Notes: a model not told the origin generated them from the letters alone. A DNA stretch of 64,000 nt from Ipomoea triloba (GCF_003576645.1 NC_044918.1:20646843-20710842); one strand, 5' to 3'. Numbered from the stretch's first letter, positions 37,080 through 48,470 are shown. Numbers and translations are program-made.

Positions 37080-37250
37080 GACCTATTTTGATATATGAAG
37101 TAATTGGTAATTGTTCAACATATTCTTCAACATATTCCAAGTTGATCACATTATTAGTACCGGCCTCCCAAAGTAATGTGACAAATTTTAAGAATATTTT
37201 AATTTTTAAGGATAATGATATTTTTCCTTCCAAAATTTCCCCTTAATGTT
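37080..37250 (+). promoter_or_regulatory. Conserved upstream block of the CNL cluster (in front of CNL1)
   Basis: ACATATTCCAAGTTGATCAC, CCTCCCAAAGTAATGTGACA and flanking text match, in gene orientation, blocks upstream of CNL2 (about 47490-47580) and CNL3 (about 53510-53590). In those genes the block lies about 300 bases from the ATG; here it is about 1.9 kb away. It may be promoter or simply duplicated flank. Confidence 0.45.
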
Positions 37251-38045
37251 CTCTCCATGAAGTGACTTACATTGGTGCTCCCTGCTCATTACTTGCGTGA
37301 CCCCACCATTAATTAAAAAGAAAGTTAATTGTCGAATTAGAAAATGTCATCTAATTAAGGAGGAGAAGATTGGAGAGGTGAATAACATTACTCATATTTT
37401 AAATCCTCGAAATTATCTCCCCGACTATGGAGGATATTATTAATAAAAAAGGCCGGTTTTGAGAGTAGAACAGACAATACAATAAAATAAAAATAAATAA
37501 ATACTAAAATATATAGGTTGAAGTATGAGTGATGTGAATCGCTTAGATTTGAGGTCCATAATATGAACTTATGTGCATGTAGTGATGTCTATAGGGAGCT
37601 ATCAAATGAGACTTGCCTGAAACTCATTTGGATTAATCACATCCCATAAGATGTGAATAGCCGAATACTAACCTATCGCAGTATGCAATAAAAAACAAAA
37701 AAAAAAAACAAAAAACAAAAAAATCAAAAAAACAAAAAAACAAAAAAACAAAAAAAACAAAAAAACAAAAGATAAAATAGTGCAGAAATTTAATTTCTTT
37801 GGGAAAGTTTAATTATAAATTTTAAAAATTCTTGTTACTTGTCCTACCATAATGTACTTTAGTAATTACTCAGTAAATATCTTCTTTATAAAATTATTTA
37901 ATTTTTTGACATCCTAGAAATTATCACTTCAACTATGCAGGCCTGGACACTATTAATTACTAAATATATAAAGCTGGCGTAGATAGCAGAGTAAGAATTA
38001 AATAAATTAATGAAAAAAATAATTTTTTTAAAAAAATTCAAATAA

Positions 38046-38049
<4 letters not shown>
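37251..38049. other. Intergenic, low-complexity DNA
   Basis: Includes an AAAAAAC-type run at 37689-37770. No gene seen. Confidence 0.5.
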
Positions 38050-38096
<47 letters not shown>

Positions 38097-38250
38097 TTCC
38101 ACCGCCGGCCTCCGGCCGGAGCTCTAATGGAGCTTTGAGCCGGCGGTTTTGGTCACCTTTCATGTTTGCTCTCGCTCTTCTTCTGCCCCGACCACCGTCG
38201 CAGTTCCGTCCGCCTCCGACCACCGCCACAGATCTTCTTCTTCCGTTTTC
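38050..38250. repeat. (AT)n followed by GC-rich hairpin sequence
   Basis: An (AT)n tract at 38052-38092 abuts a GC-rich block with ACCGCCGGC and its complement GCCGGCGGT about 35 bases apart. The block is out of character with its AT-rich surroundings and resembles an inserted end of a repeat rather than a gene. Confidence 0.5.
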
Positions 38251-38440
38251 TCTCCCTTTGAATAAAATAATAGTAGGTAGGTATTGGGGTTTGTGTTGGT
38301 AGTCTTGAACTCCCAATCCTACTTTGACTTTACCACTTTTTTTTCTCTATTATTGTGTTTTCCTCTCGTTAGTTTCACGAGCATTTTTCCTCTCGTTACT
38401 TTCACGAGCTTTTCATTTTCATTAGCATAAATCGTTTAGT

Positions 38441-38587
38441 TTGGTTTCGACAAGTGTTGATCTTATCCTGGGCGAGCAAAAAAGAATGATGACGAAGACC
38501 CAGATTTTTGAAGAAGCTTTAAGCTCCCTGAAGGAACATAGCTTCATAGTTATGAAACAGTTTGCGATTCAAGTTTTCTATAGCATA
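38441..38587 (+). other. Open frame truncated by the assembly gap
   Basis: About 49 codons remain open up to the N run (ending KQFAIQVFYSI). The composition looks coding-like but I recognise no family. It may be chance, or an exon of a gene lost in the gap. Two copies of a TTTTCCTCTCGTTA(G/C)TTTCACGAGC phrase precede it at 38356-38411. Confidence 0.2.
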
Positions 38588-38961
38588 NNNNNNNNNNNNN
38601 NNNNNNNNNNNNNNNNNNNNNNNNNNNNNNNNNNNNNNNNNNNNNNNNNNNNNNNNNNNNNNNNNNNNNNNNNNNNNNNNNNNNNNNNNNNNNNNNNNNN
38701 NNNNNNNNNNNNNNNNNNNNNNNNNNNNNNNNNNNNNNNNNNNNNNNNNNNNNNNNNNNNNNNNNNNNNNNNNNNNNNNNNNNNNNNNNNNNNNNNNNNN
38801 NNNNNNNNNNNNNNNNNNNNNNNNNNNNNNNNNNNNNNNNNNNNNNNNNNNNNNNNNNNNNNNNNNNNNNNNNNNNNNNNNNNNNNNNNNNNNNNNNNNN
38901 NNNNNNNNNNNNNNNNNNNNNNNNNNNNNNNNNNNNNNNNNNNNNNNNNNNNNNNNNNNNN
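38588..38961. other. Assembly gap (N run)
   Basis: 374 unknown bases followed directly by (AT)n to 39016. The gap sits between the conserved upstream block and CNL1. Confidence 1.
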
Positions 38962-39020
<59 letters not shown>

Positions 39021-39133
39021 TACAAATTCAGAAGTATTATATGAAAACAATTCTAGATGAAAGTGTTGATTCTTGATGAAACAACGCTAGAGAGAGCAAG
39101 AAATCATTAAAGTGAATTGAATTGAAGGATACG

Positions 39134-41994
39134 ATGGCCTGTGTTGGTCTCGTCTCTCTTATCCGAACACTAGAGTTGCAGTTCTTAGAGCAACGACCAT
39201 TCTTGGTTGTTGATTACAATGATGAAATCCAGTGTCTTCATCAAAGGCTTTCTGTTTTGGTAGCCCTTCTTGAGGAATCTGAGAAAGAGCTCAATGTTAG
39301 CCAGGCCCAGAAAGATGTTATTGCAAGAGCTAAAGACATAAGTTTGAGAGCTGAAGATGAGATTGAATCTGAAGTAATTGAGATCCTTTCCAATGGAGCT
39401 TCTCATGAAACACTCCATCAAATCTTGCAACGTCTTGCACAAGACACTGAAGGGCTTATTGAGCAAAGAAACACTACCCAAATGCTGCCGTCATATAATC
39501 CCGGCCAATCAAGCCAGGAGCACATCATACCTGGAAGAGCTTCAAAGCCGCAGCAGGATGATGCAATAATGGTAGGGCACGCCCAAGAATTGAAGAGGAT
39601 GAAGGAGATGCTCCTTCAGCTCTCCACTCAGGAACGACAAGTTATATCCATTGTCGGCATGGGAGGGATTGGCAAGACAACAATGGCCAAAAACATCTAC
39701 GATGATCCATCAATAAGATCTCGCTTTGATGTTCTTGGTTGGGTAACCGTGTCTCAACACTATGATTTGCAGAGAATCCTCTCCGACCTGTGCTGTTCTG
39801 TGGTACAAATGACCGATGAAGAAATTAGTAAGGTGAAAAGTAGTGTTGAGCTTGCAGACAAATTACGTCGGCGCCTGATGGGTCGAAGGTATCTTCTTGT
39901 GGTGGATGACATATGGGGCAACAGAGGATGGGATGATCTACAAAGATGCTTCCCAGATGATTCCAACGGTAGTCGAATATTGTTGACTACTAGACTCAAA
40001 AAGGTAGCAGATTACATTGGATGTTCAGGTAAGTATGTTTCAAACTTGCCTTTCCTAAATTCAAATGAAAGTTTGAAACTGTTTTCCCACAAGATGGGAA
40101 GCATAAAATTGCCTCCAGAAGTTGAAGAAGTTGGTAGAAGCATTGTGTATAAATGCGGAGGATTACCACTTGCTATTACTGTAGCCGCAGGGCTTCTCTC
40201 CCAAACCAAAAAGTCAGCAGAAAATTGGCAGAGTATTGCCTCAGAAATGAATATTCTAATGACTTCAGATCTTCATGACCAATGCTCAACCATACTCACT
40301 CTCAGTTTAAACAACTTGCCTTACCATTTAAAAGCCTGTTTCTTATACTTTGGAGTCTTTTCTAAAGTTAGAACAGAAATCCCCACAAAAGATCTTCTCA
40401 ATTTATGGATTGCCGAGGGATTTATTAGGGAAGATAGTGGTAGAAGTTTGGAAGAGGGTGCCATGGGTTACTTACAAGATCTAATTGACAGAAATCTAGT
40501 GCTTGTTAGCAAGCTAAGTTTCACTGGCAATATCAAGACATGTAGATTGCACGATTTGTTATTTGACTTTTGCTTGAGAGAAGTAGAAAAAGAGAAGTTA
40601 GTGTCTGCTTTTTATCAAAGAAGTGAGAAAGAAGTAATGCGTGACACCTTGCTGCCGTTGTTTTTTTATTTTTTTATTTCTTCATATTATTTTTTGATAA
40701 TAGAAAACAAACCGTTTTCTATTTATTTATTTATCTTTTTTTATTTACCGAGCCGTTGTTTGAATATGCAAAGTGCAAACCGTTGGTTAACATTTGAAAC
40801 AATGAGTACTCAGCCCATATTCAGTGTCAACAATAATTTCCACAAATCTCGTACCCTTTTATTCTTTTTTGGTGATTCTGGATATTTTGTGAGGAATGAC
40901 TATGTATCATGGAGACAAGATGTGTCTTTCAAGATGATAAGGGTACTGGACCTAAGGACAATTTACTTCGGTGGGGCTCCAACTTTTGACATCACGGATT
41001 TGATTCTCTTAAGGTACCTAGCTTTGAGTTCAATTAGGTGTGTAAGGGTGTTGAAACACCATTGCTTACAAACTTTAATTGTTAAGTTTCGAAATGCATG
41101 GCTTAGAGAGGAAATTGACTGTGATGAGGAGATTGGCAGTCAATGGTTGCAAGATCTATGGAAGTCTCAAAATTTGAGGTTTATTGAGTATCCTTATCCA
41201 TTCCCAATAGATACTGATGAGATTCCAGTTCATGATATTTTGCACACTCTTTATTGGGTGTCTTATTTCCAGTGCACAAAAGAATTTTTTTTGAAGATTC
41301 CAAATGTTAAAGTGTTGGGGATTAGATGCACTGAAATAAGTACATTTCAAATTGGAACTTGGTGGGATAATCTTCACTACTTAACTAAGCTTGAGAAACT
41401 AGTAGTTGAAGATTTGAAGTCCGAACCAAGCAAACTTGGAAGTATTAACTCCTTTCCACAAAGCCTTAAGAAGTTGAAAATTAGAGGATCACAGCTCAGT
41501 TGGGAAGTTGTTACCGTCATCAGTATGTTGCCAAATCTTGAATCGCTCAAACTTGTCCAAGCTTATAAGATGGGAGATGAGTGGGAAACTGGAGACGGTG
41601 GGTTCCCCAAATTGAAGTTTTTGTTCATCGATGGGGCAAATTTGAAGAACTGGGAAACTATGAGTGATCATTTTCCCGTCCTTCAACGCTTAGCATTGCA
41701 TCACTGCCACGACTTGGAAAAGATCCCCGAAGACTTTGAAAGCATTACTACGTTGCAATTGATTGAGTTGAAAGATTGTTATCTTTCTCTTGTGGAGTCA
41801 GCTAAGGACATTCAAGAAGCGCAAAGCACATATGGAAATGATCAACTTGTTGTTCGTGACTATGACACTCGAGCTGGTAGGGTTTGATCTTTGCTTTTAT
41901 TTTAATCTCATTTATTTTAATTTCACCCTTTTTTTTGACAATATTTGTTTATTACTGAATATTAGGAGCACAAGCTCTCCAATGTAGAAATTGA
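39134..41994 (+). CDS. CNL1: CC-NB-LRR resistance protein (R1/Rx-like) with insertion
   Basis: Predicted intracellular immune receptor, about 923 aa. Main exon 39134-41876, then a tiny exon 41966-41994; read-through would stop at 41887. Rx-type coiled coil about residues 1-120. NB-ARC has P-loop GMGGIGKTT (175-183), kinase-2 LLVVDDIW (254-261), GSRILLTTR (279-287), GLPLA (343-347), WIAEGF (425-430) and an MHD variant LHD (472-474). Leucine-rich repeats fill the rest. Relative to its paralogs it has a hydrophobic insertion at about residues 511-545 between NB-ARC and the LRR, created by two frame-compensating insertions. The LHD variant and the insertion make normal function doubtful. ATG chosen by alignment with the paralogs (MACVG). 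Confidence 0.85.
40654..40783 (+). repeat. 98-bp plus 7-bp insertion in CNL1
   Basis: GCCGTTGTTT occurs at 40654 and again at 40752, bracketing an AT-rich insert absent from the other CNL genes. About 20 bases further on, GCAAAGTGCAAACC contains a 7-bp duplication. Together they add 105 bases, keeping frame. Confidence 0.75.
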
Positions 41995-42950
41995 AAAAAT
42001 TAAAGCAGATCGAGCAATCAAGGAATTTGAAGGTGGAGGAGGCCAGGCTGTGATGTTTTTCAATGTTTTCTATCTCTCTTGTATCACATCATTTGTATTG
42101 AATATTTCATGGGATAATGCATTTTGTTTCCTACTATACTTGTCTTCAATTTTAGATTTGATCATTTTCTACGCATCTAAATGCAGCTTTCAAAATTTTC
42201 AACCTATATATATATAATGCACTTTCCATTTTCCCCATTTACTTAACACATTTTTTGTGTAAAAAATAATGTTAATATACTTTTTGGGTTAATTCTATTA
42301 TTGTAATTAGTATAGAAAAACTTTTGTCAAAGTTAATCCTCCACGAAAATATTAATTACAAGCAGACTTAACAGTTATACGTTTGAAAATTTGAGGCGGT
42401 AAGTATGATATGTAAGAAATTGAAATGTGTAAAGTAAATGACACAGAATATATATAATGTTAGAAAATGGTGTAATTCTTATAAGCCACTCTTTTCCTAT
42501 CCATCGAGAGAAATTTCACTAGTAACTTTGTTCACCATACACATTAAAAAGCTGTGAAAACAAACTTGGGCTTTGATCACAAAGCTAAGCCAACATAGGA
42601 AGGAAAAGACCGTGGTTAGACCCTCAATAGAAGCAAAATACAAAGCAGATGTCTCTGCTAAGGTAACATGGTTAGTTGCTCTGATCTCCTTCGAGATCAA
42701 CTTATTGGTCTCAATATACTAAAACCACCCTGACTCTGGTGTGATAATCTTGATGTTCATATTTGTGTGCAAATCCTTTTTTCATGCCTAAAACCACCCT
42801 GACCCGTCCATATTCACAATTTTATAACTATATGTTCACAATTTCTCTATATTCACAATTTTAGATCTCAATATACAAAATTATATTACTCAATATTCAC
42901 AATTTTTGAACTCTATATTCATAATTATCAAAGTGTTATTTAAAAATAAC
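41995..42950. other. 3' flank of CNL1 and intergenic DNA, no gene
   Basis: Probable 3' UTR, then AT-rich DNA. From 42720 the phrase AACCACCCTGAC is repeated and TATTCACAATTT recurs several times to 42920. No coding region supported. Confidence 0.5.
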
Positions 42951-43038
42951 CGTTATCCTTAAAGACAACACGCTAACGACAACGAATAAATAAAATCGTT
43001 GTCTTTATTAGAAAAATGTATAAAGACAAAAGTTTTAA

Positions 43039-43470
43039 GAGCATCCATATCAATGGATAATAAAATGTTTTTGGAATAGTGTTTGATGATGTGGAGGAAA
43101 GATAATATAGAGAGAAGGTGTTGGGTTCTTCTGCAAGTATCAAATATTGGAACAGTGCAATTCAAATTAATGAAGGGATTGGAACAGTGCAATTCATTAA
43201 TGAAGGGATGGTATGCTGTGCGCGTATTGCGCACAGCAAGTGCCCACCGGGCGCGTGCAGTTCACGCGCCCGGTGGAGCGTTATTTTACAGTCTCTGAGA
43301 CTGACGCAAGGACTGATTTGCGTCAGTTTCACAGCACCTTTTTGTTTTCTTTTTTAATTTTTCCTTTTTTATATTTTTTTTTATCTTTTCTCCTCTCATA
43401 TTCTCTTTCCTAATCACACTTACAAAAACTCCTCAATTACCGCGAAAAAACTCCATTGATAAGGATGCTC
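43039..43470. mobile_element. Tourist-like MITE with four internal hairpins
   Basis: Terminal inverted repeats GAGCATCCATATCAATGG with the complement of CCATTGATAAGGATGCTC, flanked by TAA on both sides (43036-43038 and 43471-43473). The interior has a 31-bp tandem repeat (GGAACAGTGCAATTCA at 43149 and 43181). Four perfect hairpins follow: 43215-43237 (9-bp arms), 43244-43276 (14-bp arms), 43289-43303 (7-bp arms) and 43300-43327 (10-bp arms). Confidence 0.8.
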
Positions 43471-43490
43471 TAAAACCATTGTCGTAGAAG

Positions 43491-43830
43491 CTGAGGCTAT
43501 GTGCATGAGGGAGGCGTTAAGCTGGCTTAAGGATACGGGTTTGGGAAGGGTTTGATGTTGAGACGGATTCCCAACTCTTGCTCAATGCGATTAAGGGACC
43601 CTCTTTTTATTCTACTTTTGGTTTACTTGTGTCTGACATTAAAGAATTGGCATCTATGATTCATGATGTCGAATTTAGTTTTGTTAAACGATCTGCGAAT
43701 CGTGCCGCCCATGTTGTTGCTAGGGAGGCCTTTTCTGTGTTAGGTTGTGATGAGTGGTTTGATACCCCTCCATTGTTTCTTGTTGACATTCTTGTTGATG
43801 ATTCAATGAATTAATACCTTTTTCTAAAAA
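43491..43830 (+). mobile_element. 5'-truncated LINE fragment encoding RNase H, with 20-bp target duplication
   Basis: Exact direct repeats TAAAACCATTGTCGTAGAAG lie at 43471-43490 and 43831-43850. The insert encodes the C-terminal part of a plant non-LTR retrotransposon RNase H-like domain: EAMCMREALSWL, then after a one-base frameshift near 43553 ETDSQLLLNAI, and FVKRSANRAAHVVAREA. It ends with a stop at 43812 and a short 3' tail TTTTTCTAAAAA. Confidence 0.8.
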
Positions 43831-44583
43831 TAAAACCATTGTCGTAGAAGTGTTGTGTATTTAAAGTGCGCTTAAAGACAACATATCAATGACAACTGAT
43901 AAATAAAATCGTTGTCTTCCAAAAAAATTGTTTAAAGACAACGGTTTTACAAAATCGTTGTCTTTGAAGTGTTGTGTGTTCAAGTGCGCTTAAAAACAAC
44001 ACACCAACGATAATGATTAAATAAAATCGTTGTCTTCAAAAAATGACCAAAGACAATGATTTTAAAAAATTGTTGCATGTCTTTGAAGTGTTGTGTATTC
44101 AAGTGCAATTAAAAACAAGACACAAACGACAACATTTAAATAAAATTGTTGTCTTTAAAAAAACAAGGGCGCGCAAATACAGTGGTTTTAAAAGACAATG
44201 TTTTTTTAAAAAAAGTTATTGTCTTGGTAGTGCTGTTTTTGTGCATTTTTCTTCTAGTGTTACCGTTTTTGTACTCTGCGTCAAAAGCAATACAAAGAAT
44301 AGAAATAGAAAGTGAAGGCAAGAGGAACTGAAAGATGCAAGAACACATTTTATTGATAACTGACCAGTATACGTACAAACAACTTGAAGAAATTGTATCT
44401 CTGCTAGAAAATAAATTAGACATAAATAATGACCATAGTATTAATAATATTTTACAACACTTGGCATGAATTATTCAATACAATTGATGTGTTTAAAAAA
44501 AAAAATCAAAGTCACAACCTTCATCTTCAATTACCTTGATTCCTCTGTATGCTTTTATTTTATTTCTTCACTGAACTGTGCTC

Positions 44584-47247
44584 CTAATATTCTGTAAGAA
44601 ACAAACATTGTCAAAATTAGTGAAAAAAAAAATAATATAAGAACAAAGATACAGACTAAAATTAAAGATATGCGAACAAATCCTACTAACTTGCAGTTTC
44701 ATAGTAACGAACAACAAGTTGATCATTTCCATATAACATTTGCTCTTCTTGAATGTCCTTAGCTGACTCCACAAGAGAAGGACAACAATCTCTCAACTCA
44801 ATCAATTGCAACGTAGTAATGCCTGCAAAACCTTCTGGGATCTTTTCCAAGTCATGGCAGTGATGCAATGCTAAGCGTTGAAGGACAGGAAAATGATCAC
44901 TCATCGTTTTCCAGTTCTTCAATTTTGGTTCAGTAATTAACAAAAATTTCAATTTGGGGAACCCACCGTCTCGAGTTTCCCACTCCTCTCCCATGTTAAA
45001 CGCTTGGCGAAGTTTAAGCGATTCAAGATTTGGCAACATACTGACGACTGTAATAAATTCCCAACTGAGTTGTGTTCCCATAATTTTCAACTCCTTAAGG
45101 CTTTGGGGAAAGGAATTAATACTTTGAAGTTCGAATGGTTCGGACTCATAATCATCAACTATTAGTTTCTCAAGCTTAGTTAAGTAGTGAAGGTTATCCC
45201 ACCAAGTTTCGGTTTGATATCCATATGTTTCACCGCATCTAATCCCCAACACTTTAACATTTGGAATCTTCAAAACAAATTCTTTGGTGCACCGGAGATA
45301 AGGAACCCAAGAAAGAGTATGCAAACTATGTTGAACTGGAACCTCATCAGTATCTATTGGGAATGGATAAGGATATTCGATAAACCTCAAATTTTGAGAC
45401 TTCCATAGACCTTGCAACCATTTACTGCCAATCTCCTCATCTCTGTCAAGTTCCTCAATACGGCATGGATTTGGAAACTTAACAATTAAAGTTTGTAAGC
45501 TGTGGTGATGTTTCAACACCCTTACATGCTTAATTTTACCCAAAGCTAGGTACCTTAAGAGAATCATATCCGAGATGTCAAAGGTTGGAGACTCCTTGAA
45601 ACTAATATCCCTTATGTCTAGTACCCTTATCATCTTGAAACTCATATTTTGCCTCCAAGATACAGGCAATCCAGAACTTCCAGAAGCACCATAAAAGAAT
45701 AAAAGGGTACGAGATTTGTGGAAATTATAGTTGTCTCTGAATTTGGGTTGAATAGTCTCTGATTGAAATGTTAACCAACGGTTTGCATATTCAAACAACG
45801 GCTCAGTGTCACCCAATTCAACAACATTCTCACTCCTTTGACGAAAAGCAGACACAAACTTATCTTTTTCTACTTCTCTTAAGCACAAGTCAAACAACAA
45901 ATCGTGCATTTTACATGTCTTAATATTGCCAATGAAACTTAGCTTGCTAATAAGCACTAGATTTCTGTCAATTAGATCTTGTAAGTAATCCATGGCACCT
46001 TCTTCCAAACTTCTAATTTTAGGAAAGACCCCAAAATATAAGAAACAAGCTTTTAAATGGTAAGGCAAGTTGTTGTAACTGAGGGTGAGTATGGTTGAGC
46101 ATTGGTCATGAAGATCTGAAGTCATTGGAAGATTCATTGCTAACGCAATACTCTGCCAATTTTCTATAGACTTTTTGGTTTTGGAGAGAAGCCCTGCGGC
46201 TACAGCAATAGCAAGTGGTAATCCTCGACATTTATTAACTATTCGCCTACCAATTTCTTGGACTTCAGGAGGCAGTATTATGCTTCCCAGCTTCTGGGAA
46301 AATAGTTTCCAACTTTCATTTGAATTTAGGAAAGGCAAGTTGCAAACATACTTACCTGAACATCCACTGTAATCTGCTACCTCTTTGAGTCTAGTAGTCA
46401 ACAATATTCGACTACCATTGGATTCATCTGGGAAGCATCTTTGTAGATCATCCCATCCTCCGCTGTCCCATATGTCATCCACAACAAGAAAATACCTTTG
46501 ACCCATGAGGCGCCGGCGTACTTTGTCTGCAAGCTCAGCACTACTTTCCACCTTACTAATTTCTTCATCAGTCATTTGTATCACAGAACGGCACAGGTCG
46601 TGGAGAATTCGCCGCAGATCATAGTGTTGAGACACGGTTGCCCAACCAAGAAGATCAAAACGAGATCTTATTAATGAGTTGTCATAAATTTTTTTAGCCA
46701 TAGTTGTCTTGCCAATCCCTCCCATGCCGACAATGGATATAACTTGTCGTTCCTGAGTGGAGCGTTGAAGGAGCATCTCCTTGGTCCTCTCCAATTCTTG
46801 GGCGTGCCCTACCATTGCACCATCCAGCTTTGAAGCTCCTTCAGGTATGATGTGCTCTTGGTTTGATTGGGGATTATATGACGACGTCGACAGTATTTGG
46901 GTAGTGTTTCTTCTTTGCTGAATAAGCCCTTCAGTGTCTTGTGCAAGACGTTGCAAGATTTGATGGAGTGTTTCATGAGAAGCTCCATTGGAAAGGATCT
47001 CCATTACTTCAGATTCAATCTCATCCTCAGCTCTGAAACTTATTTCTTTAACTCTTGCAATAACATCTCTCTCGGCCTCGCTAACATTGAGCTTTTTCTC
47101 AGATTCCTCAAGAAGGGTTAGCAAAACAGAAAGCCTTTGATGAAGACACTGGATTTCATCATTGTAATCAACAACCAAGCGTGGCCGCGGCTCTAAGAAC
47201 TCCAACTCCACTGTTCGGATAAGGGAGATGAGACCAACACAGGCCAT
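44584..47247 (-). CDS. CNL2: CC-NB-LRR protein with ARC2 deletion
   Basis: Minus strand; main exon 47247-44691 and a last exon 44591-44584; 854 aa. It has the Rx-type coiled coil (MACVGLISLIRTVELEFL), P-loop GMGGIGKTT, kinase-2 FLVVDDIWD, GSRILLTTR, GLPLA, and an intact MHD (CKMHDLLFDLC), followed by the LRR region. Compared with CNL1, 3 and 4 it lacks 24 residues between YFGVFP and SLEEGAMDYLQ, including the LNLWIAEGF motif. The frame is kept. The missing piece belongs to the ARC2 subdomain that controls nucleotide-dependent switching, so activity is uncertain. Closest relative in the window is CNL3. Confidence 0.85.
46008..46018 (-). other. Junction of a 72-bp in-frame deletion in CNL2
   Basis: In the paralogs the sequence between GTTAGA and GGTAGAAGTTTGG codes for 24 residues. 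CNL2 reads straight through ATTAGAAGTTTGG. The shared TAGA at the break suggests a short-homology deletion. Confidence 0.7.
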
Positions 47248-48470
47248 CCTCAAATCACTCTAATCAGTATCTAGCTTCGTGTCATCAAGAATAATCCAAC
47301 ACTTATAATTTTCAATCTCAACTCACACCGCTCCTGCTTCAATCAATCAATATATTTTAATTTATTACCTACTCTACTCTCTCTGTTTTTTTTTTTTGAA
47401 AATACCTACTCTACTCTCTAAGCCAGCCTTAGTTATTAATAATATCCTGTACAATAATTGGGGAGATAATTTATAGAATTAAATAATCTTAAAATTTGTC
47501 ACATTACTTTGGGAGGTACTAATAAATTAATAATGCATGTGATCAACTTTGAATATGCTGAAGAATAGCCAACTTGGAATACTAATTTATATATATATAA
47601 AAAATAGTAAAAGTATGCTCAACTTGAATTGGCACATGCAACTTGCACAGACTCCCAAATGAAAACATTGGAGGTGCTGTTAAAAATACACTTCTTTACC
47701 ATCCATGTTCATCAAGGTGGGAGACAATCAGCACTCACCACCCTTGCGTTGTAATCATCTAAGGTAATTAAGCTCCGCTTTATTTGTTATTTAATTATAG
47801 TAGAACATACATACATACATGCATAAAGTGTAAGTAAAAAGTGTAAATAAAACCACTTAAAAGTGCAACCATTTTCACTTAATAGTGCAAGTAATTTACC
47901 TTTTTAACATTGGTGCACCTAATGATAACGTGTTTCACATTGGTCCACTTAATGATAACGTTTGGTGTAAGACAAAAGCAAATGAGTTTAGCAGAACAGT
48001 GTGTTAAATATGTCTAATAAAAATATAAAAATAAAGGAATACTTTTTAAAATTTTTGAAAGTGGATAATATATCTGGTTTGGAACTTTTTAATGAATTGA
48101 TATAAAAGGAAAAAAACAAGGGGTTAAAAATGATTACCAACCTTTTTTTTTGCCCTGGGCCCATAAAATGTTTGGATCGGCCCCTAGGTGCAACTAATGA
48201 TAACTTTAGATGCACTTAATATTGATCCTCAGTGTACATTATTTGTTGCACTTTTAATACATTTTTACTTGCACTTTTAATACATTTAACTTGCACTTAA
48301 GTGCACTATATAAAACTGCTACTTTCACTTTTAGCAAAATTTACTTGCACTTCAAAGTTCAATTATTTACGAAAATGTCAACGCATTTTAAAAAAAAAAT
48401 AATAGTGTTTCTGAACAGTTAGATTTGGACACGTGGGCTACTGCGATTGGTTCTAAGTTCCCTCATGGGC
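47248..48470. other. Promoter side of CNL2 and intergenic DNA
   Basis: 47330-47700 is shared with the region upstream of CNL3 (CTCCTGCTTCAATCAATCAA, CAGACTCCCAAATGAAAAC). From 47820 to 48360 the heptamer TGCACTT and its variants recur irregularly about a dozen times. No gene. Confidence 0.5.

Larger units (their letters stand above)
42957..44259 (-). repeat. Tandem repeat region ending in a CACTA-type terminus, interrupted by two insertions
   Basis: Units of about 115 bases with ATCGTTGTCTTTGAAGTGTT and AAGACAACACACCAACGA phrases lie at 42957-43035 and from 43832 to about 44165. The right end reads, on the minus strand, CACTAGAAGAAAAATGCAC (44241-44259), a classical CACTA terminus. The array is split by the MITE at 43039-43470 and the LINE fragment at 43491-43830. 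A left CACTA end was not found. Similar terminal text (GTGCATTTTTCTTGTAGTA) occurs at about 54904-54922. Confidence 0.6.

Noticed and set aside
38050..38316. 88-codon minus-strand open frame
   Set aside because: It ends in a translated (AT)n tract and a Gly/Arg-rich stretch from a GC-rich hairpin; no family likeness.
40654..40783. The CNL1 insertion as an unannotated intron
   Set aside because: I see no plausible GT donor and AG acceptor at its edges. The bordering direct repeats fit an insertion better.
42497..42700. Minus-strand frame that might be an RNase H-like retroelement remnant
   Set aside because: Resemblance too weak; no catalytic acid pattern visible.
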